Origin: Pseudorhodobacter antarcticus
GTDB taxonomy: Bacteria > Pseudomonadota > Alphaproteobacteria > Rhodobacterales > Rhodobacteraceae
Length of the DNA: 8,891 bases
Assembly: GCA_945861995.1 (NCBI GenBank)
Contig: CAMAWZ010000087.1
Location: forward strand, 1 to 8,891
Direction: 5' to 3'
Part shown: piece after piece, positions 1 to 4,838 of the stretch
How the letters are laid out: the number at the start of each line of letters is the position of its first letter
Position numbering within the stretch: the stretch's first letter is position 1
Program-made: the position numbers and the translations under genes
The notes under the pieces: generated by a model
Databases searched by the model: none
The model's input: only the letters and a program-made list of their open reading frames with translations
Told to the model about the DNA's origin: nothing

Positions 1-113
1 ATCTTGAACCCTTGCGCCTGAAGCCCGACAATAAATTTTTCCTCTGTCGTCAGCGCCCAAGACGCGCTTGCCAACCCAAAGCTCAGCAAAATGCTGCAGA
101 TGATCGATTTCAT
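1..113 (-). CDS. Exported PepSY-like protein, N-terminal fragment (runs off window)
   Basis: Only the first 37 codons lie in the window and the gene continues past base 1. The start is the ATG at 113-111, preceded by a strong GGAGG ribosome binding site. The visible protein opens with a signal peptide (MKSIICSILLSFGLASASWA, cleavage expected after the last Ala), followed by LTTEEKFIVGLQAQGFK. The mature start resembles those of the two PepSY-like proteins at 1588-2034 and 2130-2612: a short helix with a Q-x-x-G-[FY] ending (LRQDGYEQ and YQSEGYSN in the others). I infer a third paralogue exported to the periplasm. It lies on the same strand as the upstream 187-residue protein gene, 111 bases after its stop, with a large inverted repeat in the gap. 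The tail that would confirm the family is not visible. It was too short and open-ended for a standard ORF list. Confidence 0.7.
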   Translation of the reverse strand, partial: MKSIICSILLSFGLASASWALTTEEKFIVGLQAQGFK

Positions 114-142
114 TGTGCTTCCTCCAAGCTGCCGTGGTCAGT

Positions 143-213
143 TATGGGCGCTGGTTGTGATTCCAACAGTGGCATTTGTAATCCACTTTAGGAAGAACAG
201 ACCAGCGCCCATA
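143..213. repeat. 13-bp perfect inverted repeat with 45-base spacer
   Basis: TATGGGCGCTGGT at 143-155 is the exact reverse complement of ACCAGCGCCCATA at 201-213. A second, 5-bp pair (AGTGG / CCACT) nests inside the spacer. The element fills most of the gap between the stop of the 187-residue protein gene (225) and the next start (113). No T-run follows either arm, so it is not a standard intrinsic terminator. On the minus strand one arm lies between a weak -35-like TTGGAA and a -10-like TAACTG (16-base spacing), so an operator or a structured 5' leader is possible. The role is inferred; the repeat itself is plain. Confidence 0.6.
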
Positions 214-224
214 GGGTTAATCAC

Positions 225-788
225 TCACTCGAAAGTTGCACATAGTTTTTCACTCTGCGGGAACATCCGCAGGCATTCATCTTGCGTCATTTGGCTGGAT
301 GAATTGCCAACTGCGGCGATGTCGTTGCCGATCGTGAACTCGGCTCCCGCCTCGCTCGCTCTGGCAGACTCGTCGATGGTATTTTCCGCCCTGTTGAAAG
401 CGTCATCTTCAAGATCAACGTAAATTTCGATCACTTTTCCGATGGCGACTTCGTCTGTCCAGTTTTCAAAGGTAATCTCCGCGGGTGCTTTGCCGTTATC
501 CAGCGCTTCAACCTCGGTAGTTTCCGCGGGTGCTTTGCCGTTATCCAGCGCTTCAACCTCGGTAATTTCCGCAGGTGCTTTACCGTTATCCAGCGCTTCA
601 ACTTCGGTAATCTCCACAGGTGCTTTAAGGTTACTTACGGCTTCAACCTCGGCCAATGTAACCTCAACACATTCATCAGGATCAACAGGCGATGCATCAT
701 CTGCAAAGCTTGCCGTGGAAACCAACAGCGCCGATAAAAGGCACGCACCACCAAGGAGAACAGTCCGCTTCAGTTCAGTAGTCTTCAT
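225..788 (-). CDS. Secreted acidic protein with four 15-residue tandem repeats, unknown function
   Basis: I do not recognise this family. The start chosen is the ATG at 788-786 (MKTTELKRTVLLGG), with GGAG eight bases upstream; the open frame extends 55 codons further upstream, but that part lacks a ribosome site and would bury the signal peptide. The product is 187 residues. Residues 1-29 are a type I signal peptide ending ASFA before DD, so the protein is probably periplasmic or secreted; the Cys at 16 has no proper lipobox. Residues 48-107 are four 15-residue repeats, three nearly identical (TEVEALDNGKAPAEI) and one degenerate at the N-terminal end. Residues 108-187 are acidic, with Cys 172 and Cys 183 near the end and Cys 40 before the repeats, which could form disulfides outside the cytoplasm. 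It lies 236 bases downstream of the LuxR-type regulator gene on the same strand. Confidence 0.75.
   Translation of the reverse strand: MKTTELKRTVLLGGACLLSALLVSTASFADDASPVDPDECVEVTLAEVEAVSNLKAPVEITEVEALDNGKAPAEITEVEALDNGKAPAETTEVEALDNGKAPAEITFENWTDEVAIGKVIEIYVDLEDDAFNRAENTIDESARASEAGAEFTIGNDIAAVGNSSSQMTQDECLRMFPQSEKLCATFE
471..650 (-). repeat. Four tandem 45-bp coding repeats
   Basis: Units occupy 471-515, 516-560, 561-605 and 606-650. The first three differ at only a few bases; the fourth is degenerate in its middle. Each unit is exactly 15 codons, so gain or loss of a unit keeps the frame. The near-identity of three units points to recent duplication or ongoing homogenisation within the 187-residue secreted protein gene. 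Confidence 0.9.
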
Positions 789-815
789 TTTACATACTCC
801 ATTGCTATTGACAGC

Positions 816-825
816 CGACGCGTCG
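816..825. repeat. 10-bp palindrome upstream of the 187-residue protein gene
   Basis: CGACGCGTCG is a perfect palindrome 28 bases before the start codon at 788, in the 236-base gap between this gene and the LuxR-type regulator gene. It could be an operator half-site pair, but no matching copy was seen elsewhere in the window. Besides this and the hairpin at 990-1008, I see no gene and no convincing promoter in the gap. Confidence 0.3.
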
Positions 826-989
826 AGCGAAGTCGTTTTGCGTTCGGCCCGCTTAGGTTGCTGGAGTTTCGCGTTTGGTCTATCCGCCAAAGGTTGATTA
901 AGATACCTCATAGGTTTATGGGGGAAACTACGCAGACAAATAGCGGGCATCAACGAAAGTTTGTGCGCATTTATGGACGACTTTTGGCC

Positions 990-1008
990 CCCGAAAAATG
1001 ATTTCGGG
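990..1008 (-). terminator. Hairpin after the LuxR-type gene, possible terminator
   Basis: CCCGAAA (990-996) pairs with TTTCGGG (1002-1008) around a 5-base loop, starting 16 bases beyond the stop of the regulator gene. It is well placed to end that transcript. Read on the minus strand, the stem is followed by GGCCAAAAG rather than a T-run, so termination would be weak or factor-dependent. Confidence 0.4.
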
Positions 1009-1024
1009 CCAGTTTTGTTCGGGC

Positions 1025-1564
1025 TTATCCCAAAACCGGTTCGTCTTTCGAAGAACTGCTAGGATCAATCGTTGATGTGACGGCGTCTTTATCGATCAGA
1101 TCTTCGATAAACAGCGAAATAAGCTGCGCGCGGCCCGTAACGCCAGCCTTGCGATAAATTGCGTTCGTCTGCGCCTTGATCGTACCTTCCGACGTCGCAC
1201 GCAGCGCCGCAATTTCAGCCGTCGACATGCCCTTAATCGCAAACAGCGCCACGTCGCGCTCGGCCGGGGTTAGGCCCCATTCAGCCATGCGTTCGGCCAA
1301 AAGCTGCATAAACGCACTTGAGGCGCGGCGCAGTTGCAATTCGGCGCGGCGCCGATCAGCCGTGGCAAGGCGCAGCAAAACAGCACCCAAAACCACCCCC
1401 ACAACCAAACCAAAGGCCGCAAAAATCTGCATCACTTCGCGCAGCTCCCATGGTAGCGGCGTTGTGGAAAAGCCAAAGAATACCGATAGAATATCGGAAA
1501 CAAAAAACAGCGCACAAAGGGTCTGAACAATCAAAATTGCAATGATGAAAATCGGCTTTCGCAC
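1025..1564 (-). CDS. Membrane-anchored LuxR-type (GerE HTH) transcriptional regulator
   Basis: The 179-residue product carries two hydrophobic segments (about residues 5-30 and 45-66), a short basic juxtamembrane stretch (RLATADRRR), and a C-terminal LuxR/GerE-type helix-turn-helix (about 96-155). The pattern LTPAERDVALFAIKGMSTAEIA followed by SEGTIKAQTNAIYRKAGVTGRAQL matches the family, in which S-x-x-T-[IV]-K forms the recognition region. There is no receiver or autoinducer-binding domain, so any signal must be sensed through the membrane part or by a partner. The start is GTG at 1564-1562, with AGGTG upstream. It begins 23 bases after the stop of the 148-residue PepSY-like gene, so the two are probably cotranscribed. 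I infer that it controls the neighbouring exported-protein genes in response to an envelope signal. Family assignment is firm; target and signal are unknown. Confidence 0.85.
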   Translation of the reverse strand: MRKPIFIIAILIVQTLCALFFVSDILSVFFGFSTTPLPWELREVMQIFAAFGLVVGVVLGAVLLRLATADRRRAELQLRRASSAFMQLLAERMAEWGLTPAERDVALFAIKGMSTAEIAALRATSEGTIKAQTNAIYRKAGVTGRAQLISLFIEDLIDKDAVTSTIDPSSSSKDEPVLG

Positions 1565-1587
1565 TTTACACCTGATGCAAACATAGC

Positions 1588-2034
1588 TCAGTCATCATCG
1601 CCCCCGCGGCCTTTGCCGCCGTCGTCATCATCGTCGTCCTCGTTCGCATCATCGTCTTTGTCGTCGCGATCGGTGTCGTCGCTGTCGTCATCATTGTCAT
1701 CATTGTCGTCGTTGTCATCATCGTCATCGTTGCCCGATGACCCAGATCCACCAGATCTGCCGCCCCTCGAACCGCCGTCATCAGCTAGGCTGGCCAATAA
1801 CAAGACATCGCGCAACACCTCGCCAGTACGGGGGTTTAGCACGATTTCTCGCTGCCCCTGCGCGCCGTCTGCCACAATCCGAATGCGGCCAAGCAGGGTG
1901 GTGGTTACCGTAATCTGTTCATATCCGTCCTGACGCAATTGCGCCAAAATCGCCTGTTCGTAATTTTGTGCATATAAAGGCGTGGCCTGCCAAACCAGGC
2001 CAAGCGCAAAAATGGCTGCAAAAGCGTTTTTCAT
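1588..2034 (-). CDS. Exported PepSY-like protein with Asp/Asn-rich tail
   Basis: The start chosen is the ATG at 2034-2032 (MKNAFAAIFALGLVWQ), with GAGGG just upstream; a longer frame to 2100 would place a non-signal stretch in front and run through the upstream terminator. The product is 148 residues. Residues 1-22 form a signal peptide (cleavage near YA-QN). Residues about 23-80 form one PepSY-like module: a helix with LRQDGYEQITV, a strand LLGRIRIVADG, and a strand with NPRTGEVLRD. A Gly/Ser linker (85-102) leads to a very acidic tail (103-148) of Asp with Asn, Ser and Gly. PepSY modules in the periplasm are often linked to peptidase inhibition or protein binding; the Asp-rich tail could bind Ca2+ or other divalent cations, which is inference. 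It sits between the 160-residue paralogue and the LuxR-type gene on the same strand. Confidence 0.8.
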   Translation of the reverse strand: MKNAFAAIFALGLVWQATPLYAQNYEQAILAQLRQDGYEQITVTTTLLGRIRIVADGAQGQREIVLNPRTGEVLRDVLLLASLADDGGSRGGRSGGSGSSGNDDDDDNDDNDDNDDDSDDTDRDDKDDDANEDDDDDDGGKGRGGDDD

Positions 2035-2074
2035 ACTTGCCCTCTGGGACAGGTGCTGGATTGCACAGTTTAGC

Positions 2075-2107
2075 AAAACAGACCCAGTGGCACGGGCCAC
2101 GGGTCTG
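2075..2107 (-). terminator. Intrinsic terminator between the two PepSY-like genes
   Basis: On the minus strand CAGACCC-GTGGC, a 4-base loop, GCCAC, one bulged base and GGGTCTG form a 12-bp stem followed directly by TTTT. It starts 22 bases past the stop of the 160-residue PepSY-like gene. It should stop or attenuate transcription before the 148-residue gene, which therefore needs its own promoter or read-through. I see no clear promoter in the 40 bases left before that gene. Confidence 0.8.
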
Positions 2108-2129
2108 CTGCCGCGTCGATTAGAAAAGA

Positions 2130-2612
2130 TCAGTCGTCGTCGCCGTCTGTGTCGTCGTCTTCAGAGTCATCATCTTCGTCATCGCTATCATCATCGCTGT
2201 CATCATCACTGTCGTCGTCGCTGTCGTCATCGCTATCATCGTCGCTGTCATCATTACTGTCGTCGTCGCTGTCATCATCACTGTCATCGTCGCTTTCATC
2301 GTCGTCGCCAACGCTCAGAAAATCGCGGCCAACGTCGCGTATGCGCGGGCCTTGGTTGGGATTTGCTAGGGTGCCAACCGCTTCGCTTTCCTGCTTCAAA
2401 ATCGTGGCCGTGGCCGCGTCATAAATGACTTCGACCTTTTGGCCATCTTTGTAGGCTTCAATTTTGATCTGTGTCAGGCCCGCGCGAACCGAAATATTGC
2501 TGTAACCTTCCGATTGGTATCTTGCAGCCAATTCGTTGGCGGTCAGCGCTTGGGCCATATGCGCGGTCAAAACAAAGGCCGTGGCCAGCATCAGATTGCG
2601 TTTCAGTGTCAT
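2130..2612 (-). CDS. Exported PepSY-like protein with long Asp/Ser repeat tail
   Basis: The 160-residue product starts at the ATG at 2612-2610 with AAGGA upstream. Residues 1-22 are a signal peptide (ending AQA before LTANE). Residues 23-75 are a PepSY-like module: LAARYQSEGYSNISVRAG, a strand LTQIKIEAYKDGQKVEVIYD, then ATATILKQE, closely matching the layout of the 148-residue paralogue. A linker containing GPRIRDVGRDFLSVG (88-102) joins it to a tail (103-160) built of about eleven DDDS units and ending in Asp. Such small PepSY/Asp-tail proteins are common in Rhodobacterales to my knowledge; their function is not established. The tail has a large negative charge and may chelate cations or scavenge metals in the periplasm (inference). 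It is the first gene of the minus-strand run and ends in an intrinsic terminator. Confidence 0.85.
   Translation of the reverse strand: MTLKRNLMLATAFVLTAHMAQALTANELAARYQSEGYSNISVRAGLTQIKIEAYKDGQKVEVIYDAATATILKQESEAVGTLANPNQGPRIRDVGRDFLSVGDDDESDDDSDDDSDDDSNDDSDDDSDDDSDDDSDDDSDDDSDDEDDDSEDDDTDGDDD
2133..2306 (-). repeat. Degenerate 12-bp coding repeat (Asp-Asp-Asp-Ser tract)
   Basis: The tail of the 160-residue PepSY-like protein is encoded by about eleven units of GAC/GAT-GAC/GAT-GAC/GAT-AGC/AGT. Synonymous codons alternate irregularly between units, while the amino-acid pattern is nearly constant. That suggests selection for the protein repeat together with some restraint on slippage. Changes in unit number would stay in frame. 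Confidence 0.85.
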
Positions 2613-2990
2613 GGTCTATCCTTTCAAGTGGTTGGGTTTAACATAGGTGCAAATCCGCTTCGTATTGCGCCGTTCGCGGCCTGCCTAGGTTGCGGTAAGA
2701 CGACCAAGCCCCAGAATTTCGCCCGCTGCTATTGAACCCAAGTTTATTTCACCAAGCCTATACAAAAGGTTTGCAGCCATAAACCAAAGTTTACGGCGCA
2801 GTTTGGGGCCATTTCGCGCCAACTGGGCAAACACGCATCGGCAGTTATCCACCGATATTTTCGCGCTTAAGTTTAATTTTAGACAATTTCTATGCAATCA
2901 TGCATCCAAGAGCTTCGAAGCTTTATCTCAAGAAACATCGCGTGCGGCGGGGCAGTTCGTGGTCGCTGCTGCTTGAAAAGGGGATGCAAG
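2613..2990. promoter_or_regulatory. Divergent intergenic region between PepSY-like gene and NOS gene
   Basis: This 378-base gap must hold the promoters for the minus-strand 160-residue PepSY-like gene and the plus-strand NOS gene. I see no believable protein gene in it; the short frames there lack ribosome sites and family features. It contains AT-rich stretches (about 2730-2800 and 2860-2900), a DnaA-box-like TTATCCACC at 2845-2853 flanked by a 5-bp inverted repeat (ATCGG / CCGAT), and the 12-bp palindrome at 2911-2922. No -35/-10 pair was clear enough to call. Shared control of the two divergent genes is possible but unproven. Confidence 0.5.
2911..2922. promoter_or_regulatory. 12-bp perfect palindrome upstream of the NOS gene
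   Basis: AGCTTCGAAGCT reads the same on both strands and lies 68 bases before the NOS start codon at 2991. Its size and place would suit the binding site of a dimeric regulator. It does not match FNR, NnrR or NsrR sites as I know them, so no regulator is named. Confidence 0.35.
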
Positions 2991-4238
2991 ATGCAACAAA
3001 TGGACATGTATCAGCCGCCCTTCAAGGACGATAGGCAAGAAGGGCTTATGCGCAGCGCCTGCCCAATTTCAGGTGCGGCTGGCGGCGCGATAAAACCAAT
3101 CAAAGTGCCGCGCGGCAAGGGAATGTTTTCGTTGCAACCGACCTTGCAGCCTATGGCCGAGGCCGAATCGTTTCTGCGCCAAATCGCGGACGAGACGGGC
3201 GGCGCGCAAGGTTTAGCGCAGCGCTTGGATCGCCTGCGCTGCGGCTTTGCCCGCACGGGCACTTGGCAACCAAGCTCCGACGAACTTACCTTTGGTGCGC
3301 GACTGGCTTGGCGCAATTCGGTGCGCTGCGTAGGGCGTATGTTTTGGCCATCGCTGAAGGTATTCGATGCGCGCGCGGCCCGCACTGCGGGCGAGATGTA
3401 TTTGGCGATACTTGATCATATCGATTGGGCGACAAATGGAGGTGATATTCGCCCTGCGATCACCATCTTCACCACTGATGGCCCCAAAATGCGCATCCTG
3501 AACGGCCAATTGACTCTTTATGCGGGGCATGTGCAATCAGATGGCAGTATTCTGGGTGATCCCAAGAACATTGGCTTGACACGGCTGGCCAAAAAGCTTG
3601 GCTGGAAGGGCGCAGGTACGCCGTTTGACGTTCTGCCCTTGGTGTTGCGCATTGGCGAAGACGCGCCCCAGCTTTTTGAAATTCCGCCCGAAAAGATACT
3701 TTCCGTCAAAATCCGGCATCCTGATTGCGCGGCTATCGCGGCGCTTGGCCTGCAATGGTTTGCCTTGCCCGCTGTGGCAAACATGGCGCTGGATATGGGC
3801 GGCGTGCAGTTTACCGCAGCCCCGTCCAGCGGTGTCTACCAAGGCACCGAGATTGGCAGTTTTAACTTGGCCGATCCCCTGCGCTACAACGCGCTACCCG
3901 AAGTGGCTGCAGCTTTGGGGCTGGACACAAGCCACAAAAACCCGCTGTGGCGCGATCAAGCCTTGGTCGAATTGAACCGCGCGGTTTTGCATTCCTTTGC
4001 CGCAGATGGGGTGCGCATCATGGATCACCATGCCTTGTCAGGCAGCTTTCAAAAGTTTTGCACCCGCGAGCAGGCACAAGGGCGCAAGGTTTACGGCGAC
4101 TGGTCATGGATCACCCCGCCGATGTCATCAAACTTGTCTTGGATTTGGCATAGCAAAACCTTCCACAAAGAGGTGCTAAAGCCAAACTACTTTTACCAAG
4201 ATATGCCGCTGGATTTGGCGGGTTTGGTGGCTGGGTAA
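2991..4238 (+). CDS. nos: Nitric oxide synthase oxygenase, divergent bacterial type
   Basis: NOS oxygenases oxidise L-arginine to citrulline and nitric oxide on a thiolate-bound heme, using a pterin and electrons from separate reductases in most bacteria. The start is the ATG at 2991, with AAGGGG seven bases upstream; the frame opens at 2892 but lacks such a site there. The 415-residue product has an extension of about 55 residues (with Cys 24), then the oxygenase domain to the C-terminus. Visible hallmarks are WRNSVRCVGR (heme Cys 113, stacking Trp 107), ATNGGDIRPAITIF, LPAVANM, GTEIG (substrate Glu 287), WRDQALVELN, GDWSWITPP (pterin-stacking Trp 373) and KPNYFYQD. No flavin reductase domain is fused or adjacent. 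By eye against mammalian iNOS (offset 84 residues), Arg260 is Leu 176, Trp366 is Val 282, Met368 is Gln 284, Arg375 is Phe 291 and Phe470 is Trp 386. Family membership is firm; the exact substrate or cofactor may differ. Confidence 0.92.
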   Translation: MQQMDMYQPPFKDDRQEGLMRSACPISGAAGGAIKPIKVPRGKGMFSLQPTLQPMAEAESFLRQIADETGGAQGLAQRLDRLRCGFARTGTWQPSSDELTFGARLAWRNSVRCVGRMFWPSLKVFDARAARTAGEMYLAILDHIDWATNGGDIRPAITIFTTDGPKMRILNGQLTLYAGHVQSDGSILGDPKNIGLTRLAKKLGWKGAGTPFDVLPLVLRIGEDAPQLFEIPPEKILSVKIRHPDCAAIAALGLQWFALPAVANMALDMGGVQFTAAPSSGVYQGTEIGSFNLADPLRYNALPEVAAALGLDTSHKNPLWRDQALVELNRAVLHSFAADGVRIMDHHALSGSFQKFCTREQAQGRKVYGDWSWITPPMSSNLSWIWHSKTFHKEVLKPNYFYQDMPLDLAGLVAG

Positions 4239-4242
4239 GTCA

Positions 4243-4272
4243 CAAAAAAGCGCGCCAGTCAGCGCGCCAGTC
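4243..4272 (-). terminator. Intrinsic terminator made from a 12-bp tandem duplication
   Basis: AGCGCGCCAGTC occurs twice in tandem (4249-4260 and 4261-4272). On the minus strand this gives GCGCGC, a 6-base loop, GCGCGC, then TTTTTT. It lies 27 bases past the stop of the small acidic exported protein gene and should end that transcript. It begins 5 bases beyond the converging NOS stop; the same hairpin lacks a T-run in the plus direction. Confidence 0.85.
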
Positions 4273-4293
4273 CTGTTTGGGAAATCGGCAAAA

Positions 4294-4785
4294 TCAGTCG
4301 CAGTACAGCTTGAAAAAGATCTGATAGGTTTGGCGAGAGTCCAACAAAATTGCGCATTGTGCTGATACGGCAACCTTGTCACGCACATTGATGCCAAGCG
4401 TTGGGTCAAACCTATCCGCCACATCCGATAGCTGTGCAGAATTGCCTAAGCCGGGTTGTGCAGTAACAGGCTCGTCATCGTGCTGCACTGGCCCACTGCC
4501 GGATGCGAATTCAACATAAATCGGCCCATCCCCGTCATCCGTTGCTGTGACAGATGTGTCTTCGCCTTCGGCGATGTCATTTTCATCGCCAACGCCCAAG
4601 CCAGTGTTATCTTCGTCAGAAGCATCTTCTGCGACATCTTCATCCAACTGGACCGAAATGTCCGCGCCATCAGCATCGTCACCGAAAATGCTTGGCTCGT
4701 GCAGCGAGTCGGCCATCGCAAAGTTAGGAAGTGACAGCGCAAGAACTGCCGCCGCAACGATACCACTTTTCTTCATGTCACTCAT
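4294..4785 (-). CDS. Small acidic exported protein, unknown function
   Basis: I do not recognise the family. The product is 163 residues from the ATG at 4785, or 160 from the ATG at 4776 (MKKSGIVAAAVLAL); both have only modest upstream purine sites, so the start is open by three codons. A signal peptide ends at FAMA before DS (about residue 25). The mature part is rich in Asp and Glu (about residues 30-110), with no hydrophobic core, and is followed by a less acidic end with two Cys residues (144 and 162), which could form a disulfide in the periplasm. The plan (signal peptide, acidic middle, Cys pair near the C-terminus) is like that of the 187-residue protein at 225-788, but I see no clear sequence alignment between them. 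It follows trpB on the same strand by 53 bases and ends in a good terminator. Confidence 0.7.
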   Translation of the reverse strand: MSDMKKSGIVAAAVLALSLPNFAMADSLHEPSIFGDDADGADISVQLDEDVAEDASDEDNTGLGVGDENDIAEGEDTSVTATDDGDGPIYVEFASGSGPVQHDDEPVTAQPGLGNSAQLSDVADRFDPTLGINVRDKVAVSAQCAILLDSRQTYQIFFKLYCD

Positions 4786-4788
4786 ATC

Positions 4789-4824
4789 CGCTTATATTTC
4801 ATCAGCATATTAAAGATATAAGCG
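4789..4824. repeat. 9-bp inverted repeat between trpB and the acidic-protein gene
   Basis: CGCTTATAT (4789-4797) is the exact reverse complement of ATATAAGCG (4816-4824), with an 18-base AT-rich spacer. It fills most of the 53-base gap just before the small acidic protein gene. With no GC stem and no T-run it is a poor terminator; an operator over that gene's promoter is more likely. This is inference from position. Confidence 0.45.
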
Positions 4825-4838
4825 AAAGTATATCAGAG

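Noticed and set aside
471..650. Regular repeats considered as a CRISPR array
   Set aside because: The units are contiguous 45-bp in-frame coding repeats with no unique spacers.
442..897. 151-residue plus-strand frame with Ser/Ala repeats
   Set aside because: It is the antisense shadow of the repeats in the 187-residue secreted protein and has no ribosome site or family features.
1613..1933. Ser-rich plus-strand frame (and a similar one at 2149-2424)
   Set aside because: These are antisense readings of the Asp-rich tails: GAC/GAT read backwards gives GTC/ATC, and TCG/TCA in another frame.
2845..2853. TTATCCACC, a near match to a DnaA box
   Set aside because: A single box with no cluster, no AT-rich unwinding element next to it and no origin-linked genes; chance is likely.
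2685..2897. 70-residue minus-strand frame in the intergenic region
   Set aside because: No ribosome site, no recognisable domain and no signal peptide.
2892..2990. Longer NOS start at 2892 (33 extra residues)
   Set aside because: No ribosome site there, and the extra residues are Cys/Arg-rich without resemblance to NOS; the ATG at 2991 has a clear AAGGGG.
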